The notes below the pieces were generated by a model, which saw nothing but the letters and a program-made list of their open reading frames with translations, was not told the DNA's origin and did not search any database. Position numbers and translations under genes: made by a program. From NCBI GenBank assembly GCA_024236495.1, contig JACKKJ010000003.1, positions 62,001-126,000 of the forward strand: DNA of 64,000 nucleotides, written 5' to 3'. Positions 45,621-55,353 of this stretch are shown in pieces. Source of the DNA: Paracoccaceae bacterium. Its GTDB lineage: Bacteria > Pseudomonadota > Alphaproteobacteria > Rhodobacterales > Rhodobacteraceae. Numbering within the stretch: position 1 is the first letter of the stretch; each line of letters opens with the position of its first letter.

Positions 45621-46745
45621 GTTGTGCCGCCCGACCCGGGCGATGTCGCGTTCGCCGCAAAGCGCCATGGAGGTGTCCAGTTCCTTGCGGATCACCTCAA
45701 GCGCGGTCGTCACGCCCTTTTCGCCCATCGCGCCCAGCCCGTAGACGAAGGCGCGCCCGATCATGGTGCCCGTGGCGCCAAGCGCGCGGGCCTTCAGCAC
45801 GTCCTGGCCCGACCGGATGCCGCCGTCCATCCAGACCTCGGTCCTGCCGCCCACCGCCGATGCGATCTCCGGCAGCATCCGGATCGAGGACAGCGCCCCG
45901 TCAAGCTGGCGCCCGCCGTGGTTCGACACCACGATCGCATCGGCGCCGATGTCGGCCGCGCGGGCGGCATCCTCGGGGTCGAGGATACCCTTGAGGATCA
46001 CCTTGCCGCCCCACATGTCCATCAGCTTGCGGATCTTGTCCCAGTTCAGCGCCGGGTCGAATTTCTCGGCCGTCCAGGCCGACAGCGACGAGGGGTCGGA
46101 AACGCCCTCCACATGGCCCACGATATTGCCGAAGAACCGCCGCCTGGTGCCCAGCATCTCAAGCCCCCAGGCCCATTTGGTGGCAAGGTTCAGCATCGTC
46201 GGGATTGTCAGCTTGGGCGGTGCCGACAGGCCGTTCTTCAGATCCTTGTGGCGCTGGCCAAGGATCTGCAGATCGACGGTGATGACCAGCGCCGAACAAC
46301 CCGCCGCCTTGGCGCGGTTGATGATGCTGGCGTTGAAGGCATCGTCGTTCAGCGTGTAGATCTGGAACCAGAACGGGCTTGAGGTGTGGCGCGCCACATC
46401 CTCGATCGAACAGATCGACATGGTCGACAGCGTGAAGGGCACGCCGAACTTCTCGGCGGCGCGCGCGGCCTTGATCTCTCCGTCCGCGTTTTGCATGCCG
46501 GTCAGCCCGACCGGGGCCAGCGCGACGGGCATCGCCACGTCCTGCCCGATCATCTGCGTGGCGACGGTGCGGCCGGTCATGTCCACGGCGATGCGCTGGC
46601 GCAGCCGGATGTCGGCGAAGTCCGAACTGTTCTCGCGGAAGGTCTGTTCGGTCCAGCTGCCCGATTCAGCGTAGTCGTAGAACATCCGAGGCACCCGGCG
46701 GCGGTAGATACGCTTCAGATCGTCGATGCAGGTGATGACGGGCAT
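45582..46745 (-). CDS. lldD: L-lactate dehydrogenase (FMN-dependent, quinone-linked)
   Basis: A 387-residue alpha-hydroxy-acid dehydrogenase. FMN and substrate residues are in PVALAPVGLTGMQ, FQIYTLND, LVITVDLQILGQRHKDLKNG, ILKGILDPEDA, the catalytic His in VSNHGGRQLDG, and VWMDGGIRSGQDVLKARALGA. It oxidises L-lactate to pyruvate at the inner membrane; glycolate or another hydroxy acid cannot be excluded. A 25-base near-palindrome lies just upstream (46761-46785). Confidence 0.93.
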   Translation of the reverse strand: MPVITCIDDLKRIYRRRVPRMFYDYAESGSWTEQTFRENSSDFADIRLRQRIAVDMTGRTVATQMIGQDVAMPVALAPVGLTGMQNADGEIKAARAAEKFGVPFTLSTMSICSIEDVARHTSSPFWFQIYTLNDDAFNASIINRAKAAGCSALVITVDLQILGQRHKDLKNGLSAPPKLTIPTMLNLATKWAWGLEMLGTRRRFFGNIVGHVEGVSDPSSLSAWTAEKFDPALNWDKIRKLMDMWGGKVILKGILDPEDAARAADIGADAIVVSNHGGRQLDGALSSIRMLPEIASAVGGRTEVWMDGGIRSGQDVLKARALGATGTMIGRAFVYGLGAMGEKGVTTALEVIRKELDTSMALCGERDIARVGRHNLLLPNGFLNAYS

Positions 46746-46760
46746 GGCCGGGCCTCTCTG

Positions 46761-46785
46761 AATTGGTAAGGTTCTGTTACCGATT
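46761..46785. promoter_or_regulatory. Near-perfect palindromic operator between lldD and the ZIP gene
   Basis: AATTGGTAA (46761-46769), 7-base spacer, TTACCGATT (46777-46785): arms match at 8 of 9 positions. It begins 16 bases before the lldD start, a repressor-like position. The regulator is not in the window; a GntR- or TetR-type protein is a guess. Confidence 0.6.
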
Positions 46786-46869
46786 TACGCGGTTTGGTGC
46801 AATCGCTTTCGGGCTTGCCGTTTGCGCCGGGCCCTGCGACGAAGGCGCTCAGGCAATGCGGAGCGTGTC

Positions 46870-47643
46870 ATGGGACCGGTGGTCTGGGGTCTGGTCGGCG
46901 GATGCGTCGCCTTTCTGGCGACGACGGCGGGGGCGATCCCGGTTCTTTTCGGCCGCAAGATGAGCCAGCGGATGAACGACACGCTCCTTGGCTTTGCCGC
47001 CGGGGTGATGTTGTCGGCCTCCTATTTCTCGCTGATCCTGCCGGGGATCGACGCGGGGGCCGAGGCGTTCGGGTCGCTGACCGCCGCGGCACTTGTCGCG
47101 GGTGCGGGGATCGCGCTTGGCGCGGGCTTCGTGGCCTGGCTGAACGCCGTCCTGCCGCACGAACACTTCTTTTCCGGCCGCGAGGGGGCCGAGGTCGCGG
47201 GGCTGGGGCGGATCTGGCTTTTCGTGATCGCGATCACCATCCACAACTTCCCCGAAGGCATGTCGATCGGTGTGGCCTTCGGCGGCGGCGACCTGTCGAA
47301 CGGCGTTTCGGTGATGACCGGCATCTCGCTTCAGGATCTGCCCGAGGGGCTGGCGGTCGCGGTCGCGTTGACCGGGCGCGGCTATTCGCCCTGGCGCGCC
47401 TTTGGTGTCGCCGCGCTGACCGGGCTGGTGGAACCCATCGGCGCGCTTCTGGGCGCCACGGCGGTGGCGATCAGTTCGGGCCTGCTGCCCTGGGGGCTGA
47501 CCTTCGCGGCCGGCGCGATGCTTTACATCATCAGCCACGAGATCCTGCCCGAAACCCACAGGAACGGACATCAGGACCGCGCGACGGCGGGCCTGATCTT
47601 CGGGCTGATCCTGATGATGGTGCTGGACGTGACGCTGGGCTGA
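46870..47643 (+). CDS. ZIP-family metal transporter
   Basis: A 257-residue membrane protein of the ZIP family with about eight helices. The metal-site helices carry ITIHNFPEGMSIGVAF (about residue 132) and ISLQDLPEGLAVAVAL (about 160); a His-bearing loop (PHEHFFSGREG) lies before them and ISHEILPETHRNGHQD near the end. Likely imports zinc or another divalent metal. Start ATG 46870; upstream in-frame codons are Arg-rich and unlikely. Confidence 0.88.
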   Translation: MGPVVWGLVGGCVAFLATTAGAIPVLFGRKMSQRMNDTLLGFAAGVMLSASYFSLILPGIDAGAEAFGSLTAAALVAGAGIALGAGFVAWLNAVLPHEHFFSGREGAEVAGLGRIWLFVIAITIHNFPEGMSIGVAFGGGDLSNGVSVMTGISLQDLPEGLAVAVALTGRGYSPWRAFGVAALTGLVEPIGALLGATAVAISSGLLPWGLTFAAGAMLYIISHEILPETHRNGHQDRATAGLIFGLILMMVLDVTLG

Positions 47644-47666
47644 ACCAGCGGCCTGCCGCCCGGGCC

Positions 47667-48458
47667 TCAGGCGCTGTGCGCGCCCTCGGCCAGGCCCTTC
47701 ACGAAATCCAGGATTTCCGCGACCTTCTTCTTCTCCTCGACCATTTTCACGATGGCCGAACCGACGACGGCGCCGTCAGCGACCGAGGCGATGGCGCGGG
47801 CGGTGTCGGGGGTGCGGATGCCGAAGCCGACGATCACCGGCAGGTCGGTCGCCGCCTTGATCCGCGCGACCTCGGGGCCGACATCGCCGGCCTGTGCCGC
47901 CGCCGCCCCCGTGATCCCGGTGATCGAGACGTAGTAGACGAATCCGGAGGTGTTCTGCAGCACCTTCGGCAGCCGCCGGTCATCGGTCGTCGGCGTCGCA
48001 AGGCGGATGAAGTTCAGCCCCGCCTTCTGCGCGGGGATGCACAATTCGTCATCCTCCTCGGGCGGAAGGTCGACGACGATCAGACCGTCGACGCCCGCGG
48101 CCTTGGCGTCGGCAAGGAACCGGTCCACGCCGCGCGAATAGATCGGGTTGTAATAACCCATCATCACGATCGGGGTTTCGTCGTCGTCCTTGCGGAACGC
48201 CGCGGCCATGTCGAGCGTCTTTTGCAGCGTCTGCCCGCCGTCCAGCGCGCGCTGGCCGGCAAGCTGGATCGTCGGGCCGTCGGCCATCGGATCGGTGAAG
48301 GGCATCCCCAGTTCGATGACGTCCACGCCCGCGCCCGGCAGGCCCTTCATCAGCGCAAGCGAGGTTTCATAGTCGGGGTCACCCGCCATGATGTAGGAGA
48401 CGAAGGCCTTCTTGCCCTCGGCCTTCAGGGCGGCGAACTTGCGGTCGATCCGGGTCAT
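47667..48458 (-). CDS. trpA: Tryptophan synthase alpha chain
   Basis: A 263-residue TIM barrel that cleaves indole-3-glycerol phosphate. The catalytic Glu is in [28 protein letters not shown] holds the catalytic Asp; [13 protein letters not shown] and [11 protein letters not shown] bind phosphate. It supplies indole to TrpB. Here it stands alone, about 10 kb from trpF-trpB and on the opposite strand. Confidence 0.97.
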   Translation of the reverse strand: MTRIDRKFAALKAEGKKAFVSYIMAGDPDYETSLALMKGLPGAGVDVIELGMPFTDPMADGPTIQLAGQRALDGGQTLQKTLDMAAAFRKDDDETPIVMMGYYNPIYSRGVDRFLADAKAAGVDGLIVVDLPPEEDDELCIPAQKAGLNFIRLATPTTDDRRLPKVLQNTSGFVYYVSITGITGAAAAQAGDVGPEVARIKAATDLPVIVGFGIRTPDTARAIASVADGAVVGSAIVKMVEEKKKVAEILDFVKGLAEGAHSA

Positions 48459-48616
48459 GCGATGTCTCCCTCGTGCGTCGTGCGGGTCTTGCAGAAAAGC
48501 GCCGGGAAAATCAATGGGGCTAAGCGGCCGCCAAAGCCGCTCGGGTCCGGTGTTGCCTGACTGGTGCGATGCGGATACGATAAGTCGTGGATCCGCAACC
48601 GGCAGAGGAGGATGTC

Positions 48617-48658
48617 ATGCAGGCCATTGTCATTCGACGCGCCGGGGCGCGGACCTGA
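48617..48658 (+). CDS. Possible 13-residue leader peptide upstream of rsgA
   Basis: ATG 48617 opens MQAIVIRRAGART and stops at 48658. It has a very good ribosome binding site (GAGGAGG, 5 bases upstream) and is followed by GGGGTTTTCCCC (48658-48669), which can form a small hairpin. It ends 88 bases before rsgA. It could be a regulatory leader ORF or chance; the 288-base gap holds nothing else I can name. Confidence 0.35.
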   Translation: MQAIVIRRAGART

Positions 48659-48746
48659 GGGGTTTTCCCCAGCCATCGCCCCGATGACATGTCCGACCGC
48701 CGCGCAGGCCGCGCGCGGTCGCCACGCCGTCTTACAGGGGTATCCC

Positions 48747-49793
48747 ATGACTTCACATCCGACGCTTGCCGATCTTGGCTGGAACAACCGCCTGCTGGGT
48801 CAGCTCTCGATCCCAGAACTTGAAAACCGCCTGCCGGCCCGCGTGGCCGAGGTGCACCGCGACCGGCTGGTCGCGCTCTCGGCCAAAGGCCCGCTGACGC
48901 TGACACTTCCGCCGGACCTGTCGACAGGCGCGGTCGCGGTCGGCGACTGGCTGATCTGCGACGAGGACCGGCTGGTCGTCGACCGCCTGCTTGACCGCTC
49001 CACCCGCTTGTCCCGACGTGCGGCGGGCGAGGCCGCGCGCGAGCAACTCATTGCCGCAAATGTCGATACGGCCTTCCTGACGACTTCTTGCAACGCCGAT
49101 TTCAACGTCGCCAGAATAGAGCGCTACCTGGCGCTGATCCACGGCGGCGGGATCGAGCCGGTGATCGTCCTGACCAAGGCCGACCTCGACGATCCGGCGC
49201 CCTATCTGGACCGGCTGCGCACCATCGCCCGGGACGTCGCGGCGCTGGCGGTCGATGCACTTGGACCGGATGTTGCGGACAGGCTGGCCCCCTGGTGTGG
49301 TCGCGGGCGCACGCTTTGCTTCCTCGGCTCTTCCGGCGTCGGCAAGTCGACGTTGTCGGCGGCGCTGACGGGCCGCGCGCTTGCGACGGCAGCGATCCGG
49401 GAAGATGACGCCAAGGGCCGCCACACCACGACCGCGCGGTTGCTGATGCCCGTTGTGGGCGGCGGCTGGCTGATCGATACGCCCGGCATGCGCGAATTGC
49501 GGCTGGCCGACGTGGCCGAGGGTATAGATGCCGCTTTTTCCGATCTGGCGGAAACCGCCCGCCTTTGCCGCTTCTCGGACTGCCGGCACGAAAGCGAACC
49601 CGGCTGCGCCATCCGTGCGAGGATCGATGCGGGCGAGATCGACCCGGACCGACTGCGCCGGTGGCAGAAACTTCAGCGCGAGGACAGCTGGAACAGCGCC
49701 ACCGTCGCCGAGTTGCGCGCCCGGTCGCGGCAATTCGGGCGCATGACGCGGGACGTGAGCAAGCACAAACGCAACCGGTGGGAGGGCACCTGA
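48747..49793 (+). CDS. rsgA: Ribosome small-subunit assembly GTPase RsgA
   Basis: A 348-residue circularly permuted GTPase that helps mature the 30S subunit. Order: OB-like N-terminal domain, G4 motif LTKAD (about 147), P-loop GSSGVGKST (about 192), RHTTT, G3 DTPGMRE (about 246), then the zinc finger CRFSDCRHESEPGC (about 272-285). Starts at ATG 48747; the long upstream in-frame extension overlaps the putative leader peptide and is rejected. Confidence 0.95.
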   Translation: MTSHPTLADLGWNNRLLGQLSIPELENRLPARVAEVHRDRLVALSAKGPLTLTLPPDLSTGAVAVGDWLICDEDRLVVDRLLDRSTRLSRRAAGEAAREQLIAANVDTAFLTTSCNADFNVARIERYLALIHGGGIEPVIVLTKADLDDPAPYLDRLRTIARDVAALAVDALGPDVADRLAPWCGRGRTLCFLGSSGVGKSTLSAALTGRALATAAIREDDAKGRHTTTARLLMPVVGGGWLIDTPGMRELRLADVAEGIDAAFSDLAETARLCRFSDCRHESEPGCAIRARIDAGEIDPDRLRRWQKLQREDSWNSATVAELRARSRQFGRMTRDVSKHKRNRWEGT

Positions 49794-49953
49794 GCGGCCG
49801 CGGGAACGGTCCCGCGCTGGTCATCGCCGGACTGGACCGTGCCTTGGGCTCCGGGCCGGGGCCGCCCGGAACGCCGCGTCCCCGACCACGGGGCTTGACC
49901 AGGGCAAGCCTTCCCTCCTACATGCGCCCGACTTCAACAGGGGGCGCGGGATC

Positions 49954-51051
49954 ATGGGTTTCAGGATGGGCATCGTCGGGTTGCCGAACGTGGGCAAGTC
50001 GACCCTTTTCAACGCGCTGACCCGCACAGCCGCGGCGCAGGCGGCGAACTTTCCGTTCTGCACGATCGAACCGAACGTAGGTGACGTCGCCGTGCCCGAT
50101 CCGCGCCTGGAAACCCTGGCCGCCATCGCCGGGTCCAAACAGATCATTCCGACGCGGATCACCTTCGTCGATATCGCGGGCCTCGTGCGCGGCGCCTCGA
50201 AGGGGGAGGGGCTTGGCAACCAGTTCCTCGCCAACATCCGCGAAGTCGATGCCATCGCCCATGTGCTGCGCTGCTTCGAGGACGGCGACATCACCCATGT
50301 CGAAGGCCGCATCGACCCGGTCGCCGACGCCGAGACGATCGAGACCGAACTGATGATCGCCGACATGGAATCGATCGAACGGCGGCTCGCCAATATCGCC
50401 CGCAAGATCAAGGGCGGCGACAAGGAGGCGGCGGCACAGGAACGGCTGATGAAGCTGGCGCTGGCGGCCTTGGAAAATGGCCAGCCCGCGCGCAGCGTGG
50501 CGGTGGCGGAGGAGGACGAGAAAGCCTGGCGGATGCTTCAGCTTCTGACCTCCAAGCCCGTCCTCTATGTCTGCAACGTCGAGGAATCGAAGGCGGCGAA
50601 CGGCAATTCCCAATCCGACCGGGTGGCCGAGATGGCCGCGAAACAGGGCGCGGGGGTCGTCGTGATCTCTGCCAGGATCGAGGAGGAACTGGCGCAGATG
50701 CCCGAGGAGGACGCCGCCATGTTCCTTGAGGAAATGGGGCTGGAGGAGGCGGGCCTGGACCGACTGATCCGTGCCGGCTACGACCTTCTGGGGCTTCAGA
50801 CCTATTTCACCGTCGGTCCGAAGGAGGCGCGCGCCTGGACGATCGAGAAGGGAACGCTGGCCCCGGCGGCGGCGGGCGTCATCCACGGCGATTTCGAACG
50901 CGGCTTCATCCGCGCCGAAACCATCGCCTATGACGACTACGTCGCTGGCAAGGGCGAGGCCGGCGCGCGCGAGGCAGGCAAGTTCCGCGTCGAGGGCAAG
51001 ACCTACGAGGTCAAGGACGGCGACGTCCTGCACTTCCTTTTCAACGCCTGA
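49954..51051 (+). CDS. ychF: Redox-regulated ATPase YchF (Obg family)
   Basis: A 365-residue ATPase that binds ribosomes. P-loop GLPNVGKST (residues 9-17), switch region [34 protein letters not shown], the altered NxxE motif YVCNVEESK (instead of NKxD) that gives ATP preference, and the C-terminal TGS domain ([27 protein letters not shown]). ATG 49954. The 160 bases before it contain only a short GCGGGA/TCCCGC hairpin. Confidence 0.97.
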   Translation: MGFRMGIVGLPNVGKSTLFNALTRTAAAQAANFPFCTIEPNVGDVAVPDPRLETLAAIAGSKQIIPTRITFVDIAGLVRGASKGEGLGNQFLANIREVDAIAHVLRCFEDGDITHVEGRIDPVADAETIETELMIADMESIERRLANIARKIKGGDKEAAAQERLMKLALAALENGQPARSVAVAEEDEKAWRMLQLLTSKPVLYVCNVEESKAANGNSQSDRVAEMAAKQGAGVVVISARIEEELAQMPEEDAAMFLEEMGLEEAGLDRLIRAGYDLLGLQTYFTVGPKEARAWTIEKGTLAPAAAGVIHGDFERGFIRAETIAYDDYVAGKGEAGAREAGKFRVEGKTYEVKDGDVLHFLFNA

Positions 51052-51058
51052 GGCTGCG

Positions 51059-51448
51059 CTAGCCCTCGGGGGAGAACTGGGCGCTGACGGCATGCCAGCC
51101 TTCGGCGCCCTCGCAAAGCAGCGCCGACAAGATCACGCCCACCCGTCCGGCATCACTTCCGTCCGGGTGCGAAAGTCCCGAAAGCACGAAGCGCTGGATG
51201 ATCTGCGCGACACCGGGCGCCACGGCACGCAGGCGCGTCCGTCCGCTCACCAGCCTGGCGCGCGCAAGCGTTCCGGCGAGCTCGGCCGCAAGCACATCCT
51301 CGATCGCCGGCGCGCCCTCGGCCCAGTGGCCGGTCAGCGACAGGAAATCCGCGTCCTTGGAAAAAAGCGCCGCGATGGCGCCAAGATCGCGCGACGAGAA
51401 TGCGTTGGAAAAGGCGCGCGGGAAGTCGGCCGGGTCGGCAAGGGTCAT
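51059..51448 (-). CDS. SnoaL/DUF4440-like NTF2-fold protein
   Basis: A 129-residue protein resembling the NTF2-like superfamily (RAFSNAFSSRDLGAIAALFSKDADFLSLTGHWAEG; VILSALLCEGAEGWHAVSAQFSPEG). It may be a small enzyme or ligand-binding domain. It starts inside the stop of the FAD-linked oxidase (ATGA), so the two are translationally coupled and probably work in one pathway. Function unknown. Confidence 0.75.
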   Translation of the reverse strand: MTLADPADFPRAFSNAFSSRDLGAIAALFSKDADFLSLTGHWAEGAPAIEDVLAAELAGTLARARLVSGRTRLRAVAPGVAQIIQRFVLSGLSHPDGSDAGRVGVILSALLCEGAEGWHAVSAQFSPEG

Positions 51449-52818
51449 CGCGACACCTCGACCACCTTGCCGGGGTTCAGGATGTCGTCGGGGTCCAGTG
51501 CGCGCTTGATCCGGGCCATGACATCCCAGGCCCCGCCATGTTCCAGGGCCATCAGCCCCTTCTTGCCCAGCCCCACGCCATGTTCGCCCGTGATCGTGCC
51601 GCCCAGCCGGATCGCGCGGTCGGCCAGCCGCCGCGTCAGATCCTTGGCGCGCGCCAGTTCGTCCGGGTTGTCGCGTTCCAGTAGCAGGATCGCGTGGAAA
51701 TTGCCGTCGCCCACATGGCCGAGGATCGGACCGTCCAGGCCCAGCTCGACGATATCGGCGCGGGTCTCTGCCACCGCCTCCGCCAGGCGGGAAATCGGGA
51801 CGCAGATATCGGTGACCATTCCCATGCAGCCGGGGCGGGATGCGATGCAACTGCGGTAGGCGCCATGGCGCATCCGCCAAAGCCGGTTGCGGTCCTCGGT
51901 CGTGGTGGCCCAGTCGAAACCCAGCGCGCCGTAGCTTTCGGCGATCTCGCCGAAACGGCGCGCATCCTCTGCCGCGCCCGCGTCCGATCCGTGGAACTCC
52001 ACCATCAGATGCGGCAGTTCGGGAAAGCCGGTTCCGGCCTCGGCATTGAAGATGCGGGCGATTTCCTCGTCCACGAATTCGATCCGCGCCATCGGAATCC
52101 CCGACTGCACCGTCGCGATCACCGCCTCGACCGCGGCGGCGAAATCGGGAAAGGCGCAGACCGCCGCCGAAATCGCCTCGGGCTGGCCATGAAGGCGCAG
52201 CGTCAGTTCGGTAATCAGGCCCAGCGTCCCTTCGGAGCCGACGAAAAGCCCCGTCAGGTCATAGCCCGCCGCCGACTTGCGCGCACCCGACCCGGTGCGG
52301 ATCACCCGGCCGTCGGCCAGAACGACCTCAAGCGCCAGGACATTGTCGCGCATCGTGCCATAACGGACCGTCGTCGTCCCCGAGGCGCGGGTGGCGGCCA
52401 TGCCCCCGATGCTGGCATTCGCCCCCGGATCGACCGGAAACATCAGGCCCGTTGCGCGCAGGTCCGCGTTCAGCGCCTCGCGCGTGATGCCGGGCTGCAC
52501 GACCGCCTGCATGTCGCCGGGCCGGACCTCCAGCACCCGGTTCATGCGGGCGAAATCGACGGCGACGCCCCCGCCGAAGGCCAGCGCGTGCCCCTCAAGC
52601 GAGGTGCCCGCGCCCCAGGCCACCACCGGGCAGCCGTGCCGGGCGCAGATGGCGACCAGGCGCGACACCTCGTCGGTCGTCTCGGGATAGGCGACCGCGT
52701 CCGGCGGGGTTTCGGGAAACCAGGATTCGCTCTGGCCATGCGCCCGCAGGTCCGCGGCCGCGGTGACAAGGCGGGGGCCAAGCAGCTCCGACAGGTCTTG
52801 CAGCACCCCGGTCTTCAT
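51445..52818 (-). CDS. FAD-linked oxidase of the D-lactate/glycolate dehydrogenase type
   Basis: A 457-residue flavoenzyme. The PCMH FAD-binding domain is residues about 35-215 (CPVVAWGAGTSLEGHALAFGGGVAVD; DPGANASIGGMAATRASGTTTVRYGTMRDNV; YDLTGLFVGSEGTLGLITEL); the C-terminal cap has GHVGDGNFHAIL and the final TGEHGVGLGKKGLM with the metal-binding His. The closest functional families are D-lactate dehydrogenase (cytochrome) and GlcD; D-lactate is the more likely substrate. Confidence 0.88.
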   Translation of the reverse strand: MKTGVLQDLSELLGPRLVTAAADLRAHGQSESWFPETPPDAVAYPETTDEVSRLVAICARHGCPVVAWGAGTSLEGHALAFGGGVAVDFARMNRVLEVRPGDMQAVVQPGITREALNADLRATGLMFPVDPGANASIGGMAATRASGTTTVRYGTMRDNVLALEVVLADGRVIRTGSGARKSAAGYDLTGLFVGSEGTLGLITELTLRLHGQPEAISAAVCAFPDFAAAVEAVIATVQSGIPMARIEFVDEEIARIFNAEAGTGFPELPHLMVEFHGSDAGAAEDARRFGEIAESYGALGFDWATTTEDRNRLWRMRHGAYRSCIASRPGCMGMVTDICVPISRLAEAVAETRADIVELGLDGPILGHVGDGNFHAILLLERDNPDELARAKDLTRRLADRAIRLGGTITGEHGVGLGKKGLMALEHGGAWDVMARIKRALDPDDILNPGKVVEVSR

Positions 52819-52823
52819 CGGCC

Positions 52824-53399
52824 TCAGTGTCCGCAGCGATAGGCGTAGACGGCGGATTCACGACCGGGCGGGGTGAATTCAAGATGATCCAGCAGCGATC
52901 CGAAGCTGACCAGGGTGATGCGCGTGTCCTTCATCGTCGGCCCGGTCAGATCCACGCCCCCGTCCGACACGCGGTAGCGTGCCGAAAGCGCGCTGCCCCC
53001 CGCCTCGGCCATCAGGACAAGACCATAATCGAAGGTGATCGGGTCGGAACACTGTTCGGGCACCATTCCCGGCGGCAGGCGCAACGGTGCTTTCTGCATC
53101 GTCCAGCGCCCGAGCAGGAAGCTGGGCGTGTCGGCCTTGAAATCGTCAAGCCCGGTCAGCGTTGCATATTCGGGCAGGAAATCCGCGAAGCCCTGGCTTT
53201 CGCGCAACTGTTCAAGATAGATCGCAGGGTTTTCAGTCCGCATCCGCAGGAAGTAGTCGGCGGTGCGCGTCTCTAGCGCGTGAAGCGCGACGAAATAGCC
53301 GACAATCGCCACGACGACGGCCACGACGGCCGCCCATTGCTGTGGCAAGAGCCGCGGCAGCGCGGGCAGTTTCAGCTTGGCGATGGCGGTCCGGGTCAT
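52824..53399 (-). CDS. Hypothetical membrane-anchored protein
   Basis: A 191-residue protein with one N-terminal transmembrane helix (about 22-42; WAAVVAVVVAIVGYFVALHAL) and a soluble remainder that should face the periplasm. I recognise no domain. Start ATG 53399 gives a short basic N-terminus before the helix; the longer open frame upstream runs into the gap before the ClC gene. It ends 5 bases before the FAD oxidase starts, so it may head that operon. Confidence 0.65.
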   Translation of the reverse strand: MTRTAIAKLKLPALPRLLPQQWAAVVAVVVAIVGYFVALHALETRTADYFLRMRTENPAIYLEQLRESQGFADFLPEYATLTGLDDFKADTPSFLLGRWTMQKAPLRLPPGMVPEQCSDPITFDYGLVLMAEAGGSALSARYRVSDGGVDLTGPTMKDTRITLVSFGSLLDHLEFTPPGRESAVYAYRCGH

Positions 53400-53562
53400 C
53401 CGCGGCCTCTTTTCCTGTGCGAATTCCTCGGCCCCCGTGTCCCTTGCGTTTGCATCCGCCGGGTCAACGGCGTAGCAGGAGGCAAGCGAGTCTGAACAGC
53501 AACCGATCGGGTGGCCCGACATTAGCCATGCGCGCGCCCGTCCACAACCGCGCCCTTGGACG

Positions 53563-55338
53563 ATGACCGAAACCACGCCGAACGACCCCCAGCACGCCTT
53601 TCCCGACAACCGCCGCCTGTCGATCATCTGGCTTTCGCTGATCGCGATCCTGATCGGCGTGGTCACCGGCCTTGGGGCCATCGCCCTGCGCTATCTCATC
53701 TCGATCGTGCACAACCTCGCCTTCCTTGGCACGTTCTCTCTCGACTACGACGCGAACCTGCCAACGCCGCCCGCACCCTACGGCCCGCTCGTCATCTTTG
53801 CGCCGGTCGTCGGCGGGCTGATCGTGGTCTGGCTTGTGCGCAGTTTCGCGCCCGAGGCGAAGGGCCACGGCGTGCCCGAGGTGATGGACGCGATCTACTA
53901 CCGCGGCGGCAAGATCCGCCCACAGGTCGTCCTGGTGAAGTCGCTCGCCTCGGCGCTGTCGATCGGCTCGGGCGCCTCTGTCGGGCGCGAAGGCCCGATC
54001 ATCCAGATCGGCTCGGGGATCGGATCGGTCCTGGGGCAGCTTTTCCGGCTTCGGACATGGCAGGTCATCACCATGGTCGCGGCGGGCGCGGGCGCGGGGA
54101 TCGCCGCGACCTTCAACACGCCGCTCGGCGCGGTGCTTTTCGCGGTCGAGCTGATGCTGCCTGAGTTTTCCGCCCGCACGCTCATCCCGGTGGTTCTGGC
54201 GACCGGCACCGCCACCTATGTCGGGCGGCTTGCCTTCGGCCTTGCGCCGGCCTTCCTGGTGGCCAGCCATGACCGGCCCGAGCTTTTCGTGCCCCTGTCG
54301 GCCGAAATGCTGCCGCTTTACGTCATCTTCGGGATCGTGACGGGGGTTGCCGCGACCGGCTTCGTGCGCGGCCTTTACAAGGTCGAAGACCTGTTTGACG
54401 GCTGGAAGGTCAATCCCTACCTGAAGAACTTCGCGGGGATGCTGTCGCTTGGCATCCTGATGTATGTGTTGCTGGTCACCACCGGCAACTATCACACCGC
54501 TTCGGTCGGCTACGACACGATCGAGGCGATCCTGACCGGCCAGCTGACCGCGCCCGCCTTCCTGTTCCTGCTGTTTCTGCTCAAGATGCTGGCGACATCG
54601 GTCAGTCTCGGGTCCGGCGCGTCGGGCGGCATCTTTTCGCCGTCGCTTTTCCTAGGCGCGGCACTGGGCGGGGCCTTCGGGGGATTCCTTGACCTTCTCT
54701 TTCCGCATCTGGGCTTCCATTCGGTCACTTTCGCGCTGATCGGCATGGCCTGCATCGTCGGCGCCTCCACCGGGGGGGCGCTGACCTCGATCATGATGCT
54801 CTTCGAGATGACCGGCGACTATTCGATCACGCTCGCCGCCATCGTCGCGGTCGTCGTCGCCATGGGCGTGCGCAAACGGTTGTCGGCCGATGACATCTAC
54901 ACGATGAAGCTGACGCGCCGGGGCCACCGCATCCCGCGCGAGAGCCGGTCGCACATGTTCGCGATCCGCATGATCAAGGAGATGATGGAACCCGCCGTCG
55001 CCGTCATCGAAAAGGCCGATCTGGGCCAGCGTGGCGAGGTCGATACGGAACTGGGCCGCGAACGCCAGTATGCCGTTGTCACCGAGGGGCGCAATGTCGT
55101 CGGCATCGTCCGGGTCCACCCCGAAGACCCGACCCGCCGGCATGGCCCGATCATCTCGCCCGTGGGCTATGTGCAGGAATCGAGCTTCCTGCAGATGGCG
55201 ATGACCAACATGGCCGACCGTGGCCATGCGGCCCTGCTGGTCTTGCCCGACAAGACGGTGCCGCGCCCCGAGAACGTCATCGGTGTCCTGACCCGCGATT
55301 CCATCGCGACGGCGGTGCTGCGCGATTACCGGAGCTGA
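53563..55338 (+). CDS. ClC-type chloride channel/antiporter with C-terminal regulatory region
   Basis: A 591-residue membrane protein of the ClC family. Selectivity motifs: GSGASVGREGPIIQIGSG (GREGP, about residue 146) and GSGASGGIFSPSLFLGAALGG (GxFxP, about 352). Two similar halves of helices fill residues about 20-440. The C-terminal 130 residues look like a CBS-type regulatory domain (YAVVTEGRNVVGIVRVHP; NVIGVLTRDSIATAVL). Whether it is a channel or an H+/Cl- exchanger is not clear. Confidence 0.9.
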   Translation: MTETTPNDPQHAFPDNRRLSIIWLSLIAILIGVVTGLGAIALRYLISIVHNLAFLGTFSLDYDANLPTPPAPYGPLVIFAPVVGGLIVVWLVRSFAPEAKGHGVPEVMDAIYYRGGKIRPQVVLVKSLASALSIGSGASVGREGPIIQIGSGIGSVLGQLFRLRTWQVITMVAAGAGAGIAATFNTPLGAVLFAVELMLPEFSARTLIPVVLATGTATYVGRLAFGLAPAFLVASHDRPELFVPLSAEMLPLYVIFGIVTGVAATGFVRGLYKVEDLFDGWKVNPYLKNFAGMLSLGILMYVLLVTTGNYHTASVGYDTIEAILTGQLTAPAFLFLLFLLKMLATSVSLGSGASGGIFSPSLFLGAALGGAFGGFLDLLFPHLGFHSVTFALIGMACIVGASTGGALTSIMMLFEMTGDYSITLAAIVAVVVAMGVRKRLSADDIYTMKLTRRGHRIPRESRSHMFAIRMIKEMMEPAVAVIEKADLGQRGEVDTELGRERQYAVVTEGRNVVGIVRVHPEDPTRRHGPIISPVGYVQESSFLQMAMTNMADRGHAALLVLPDKTVPRPENVIGVLTRDSIATAVLRDYRS

Positions 55339-55353
55339 GGCGGGCGCGGGGGC

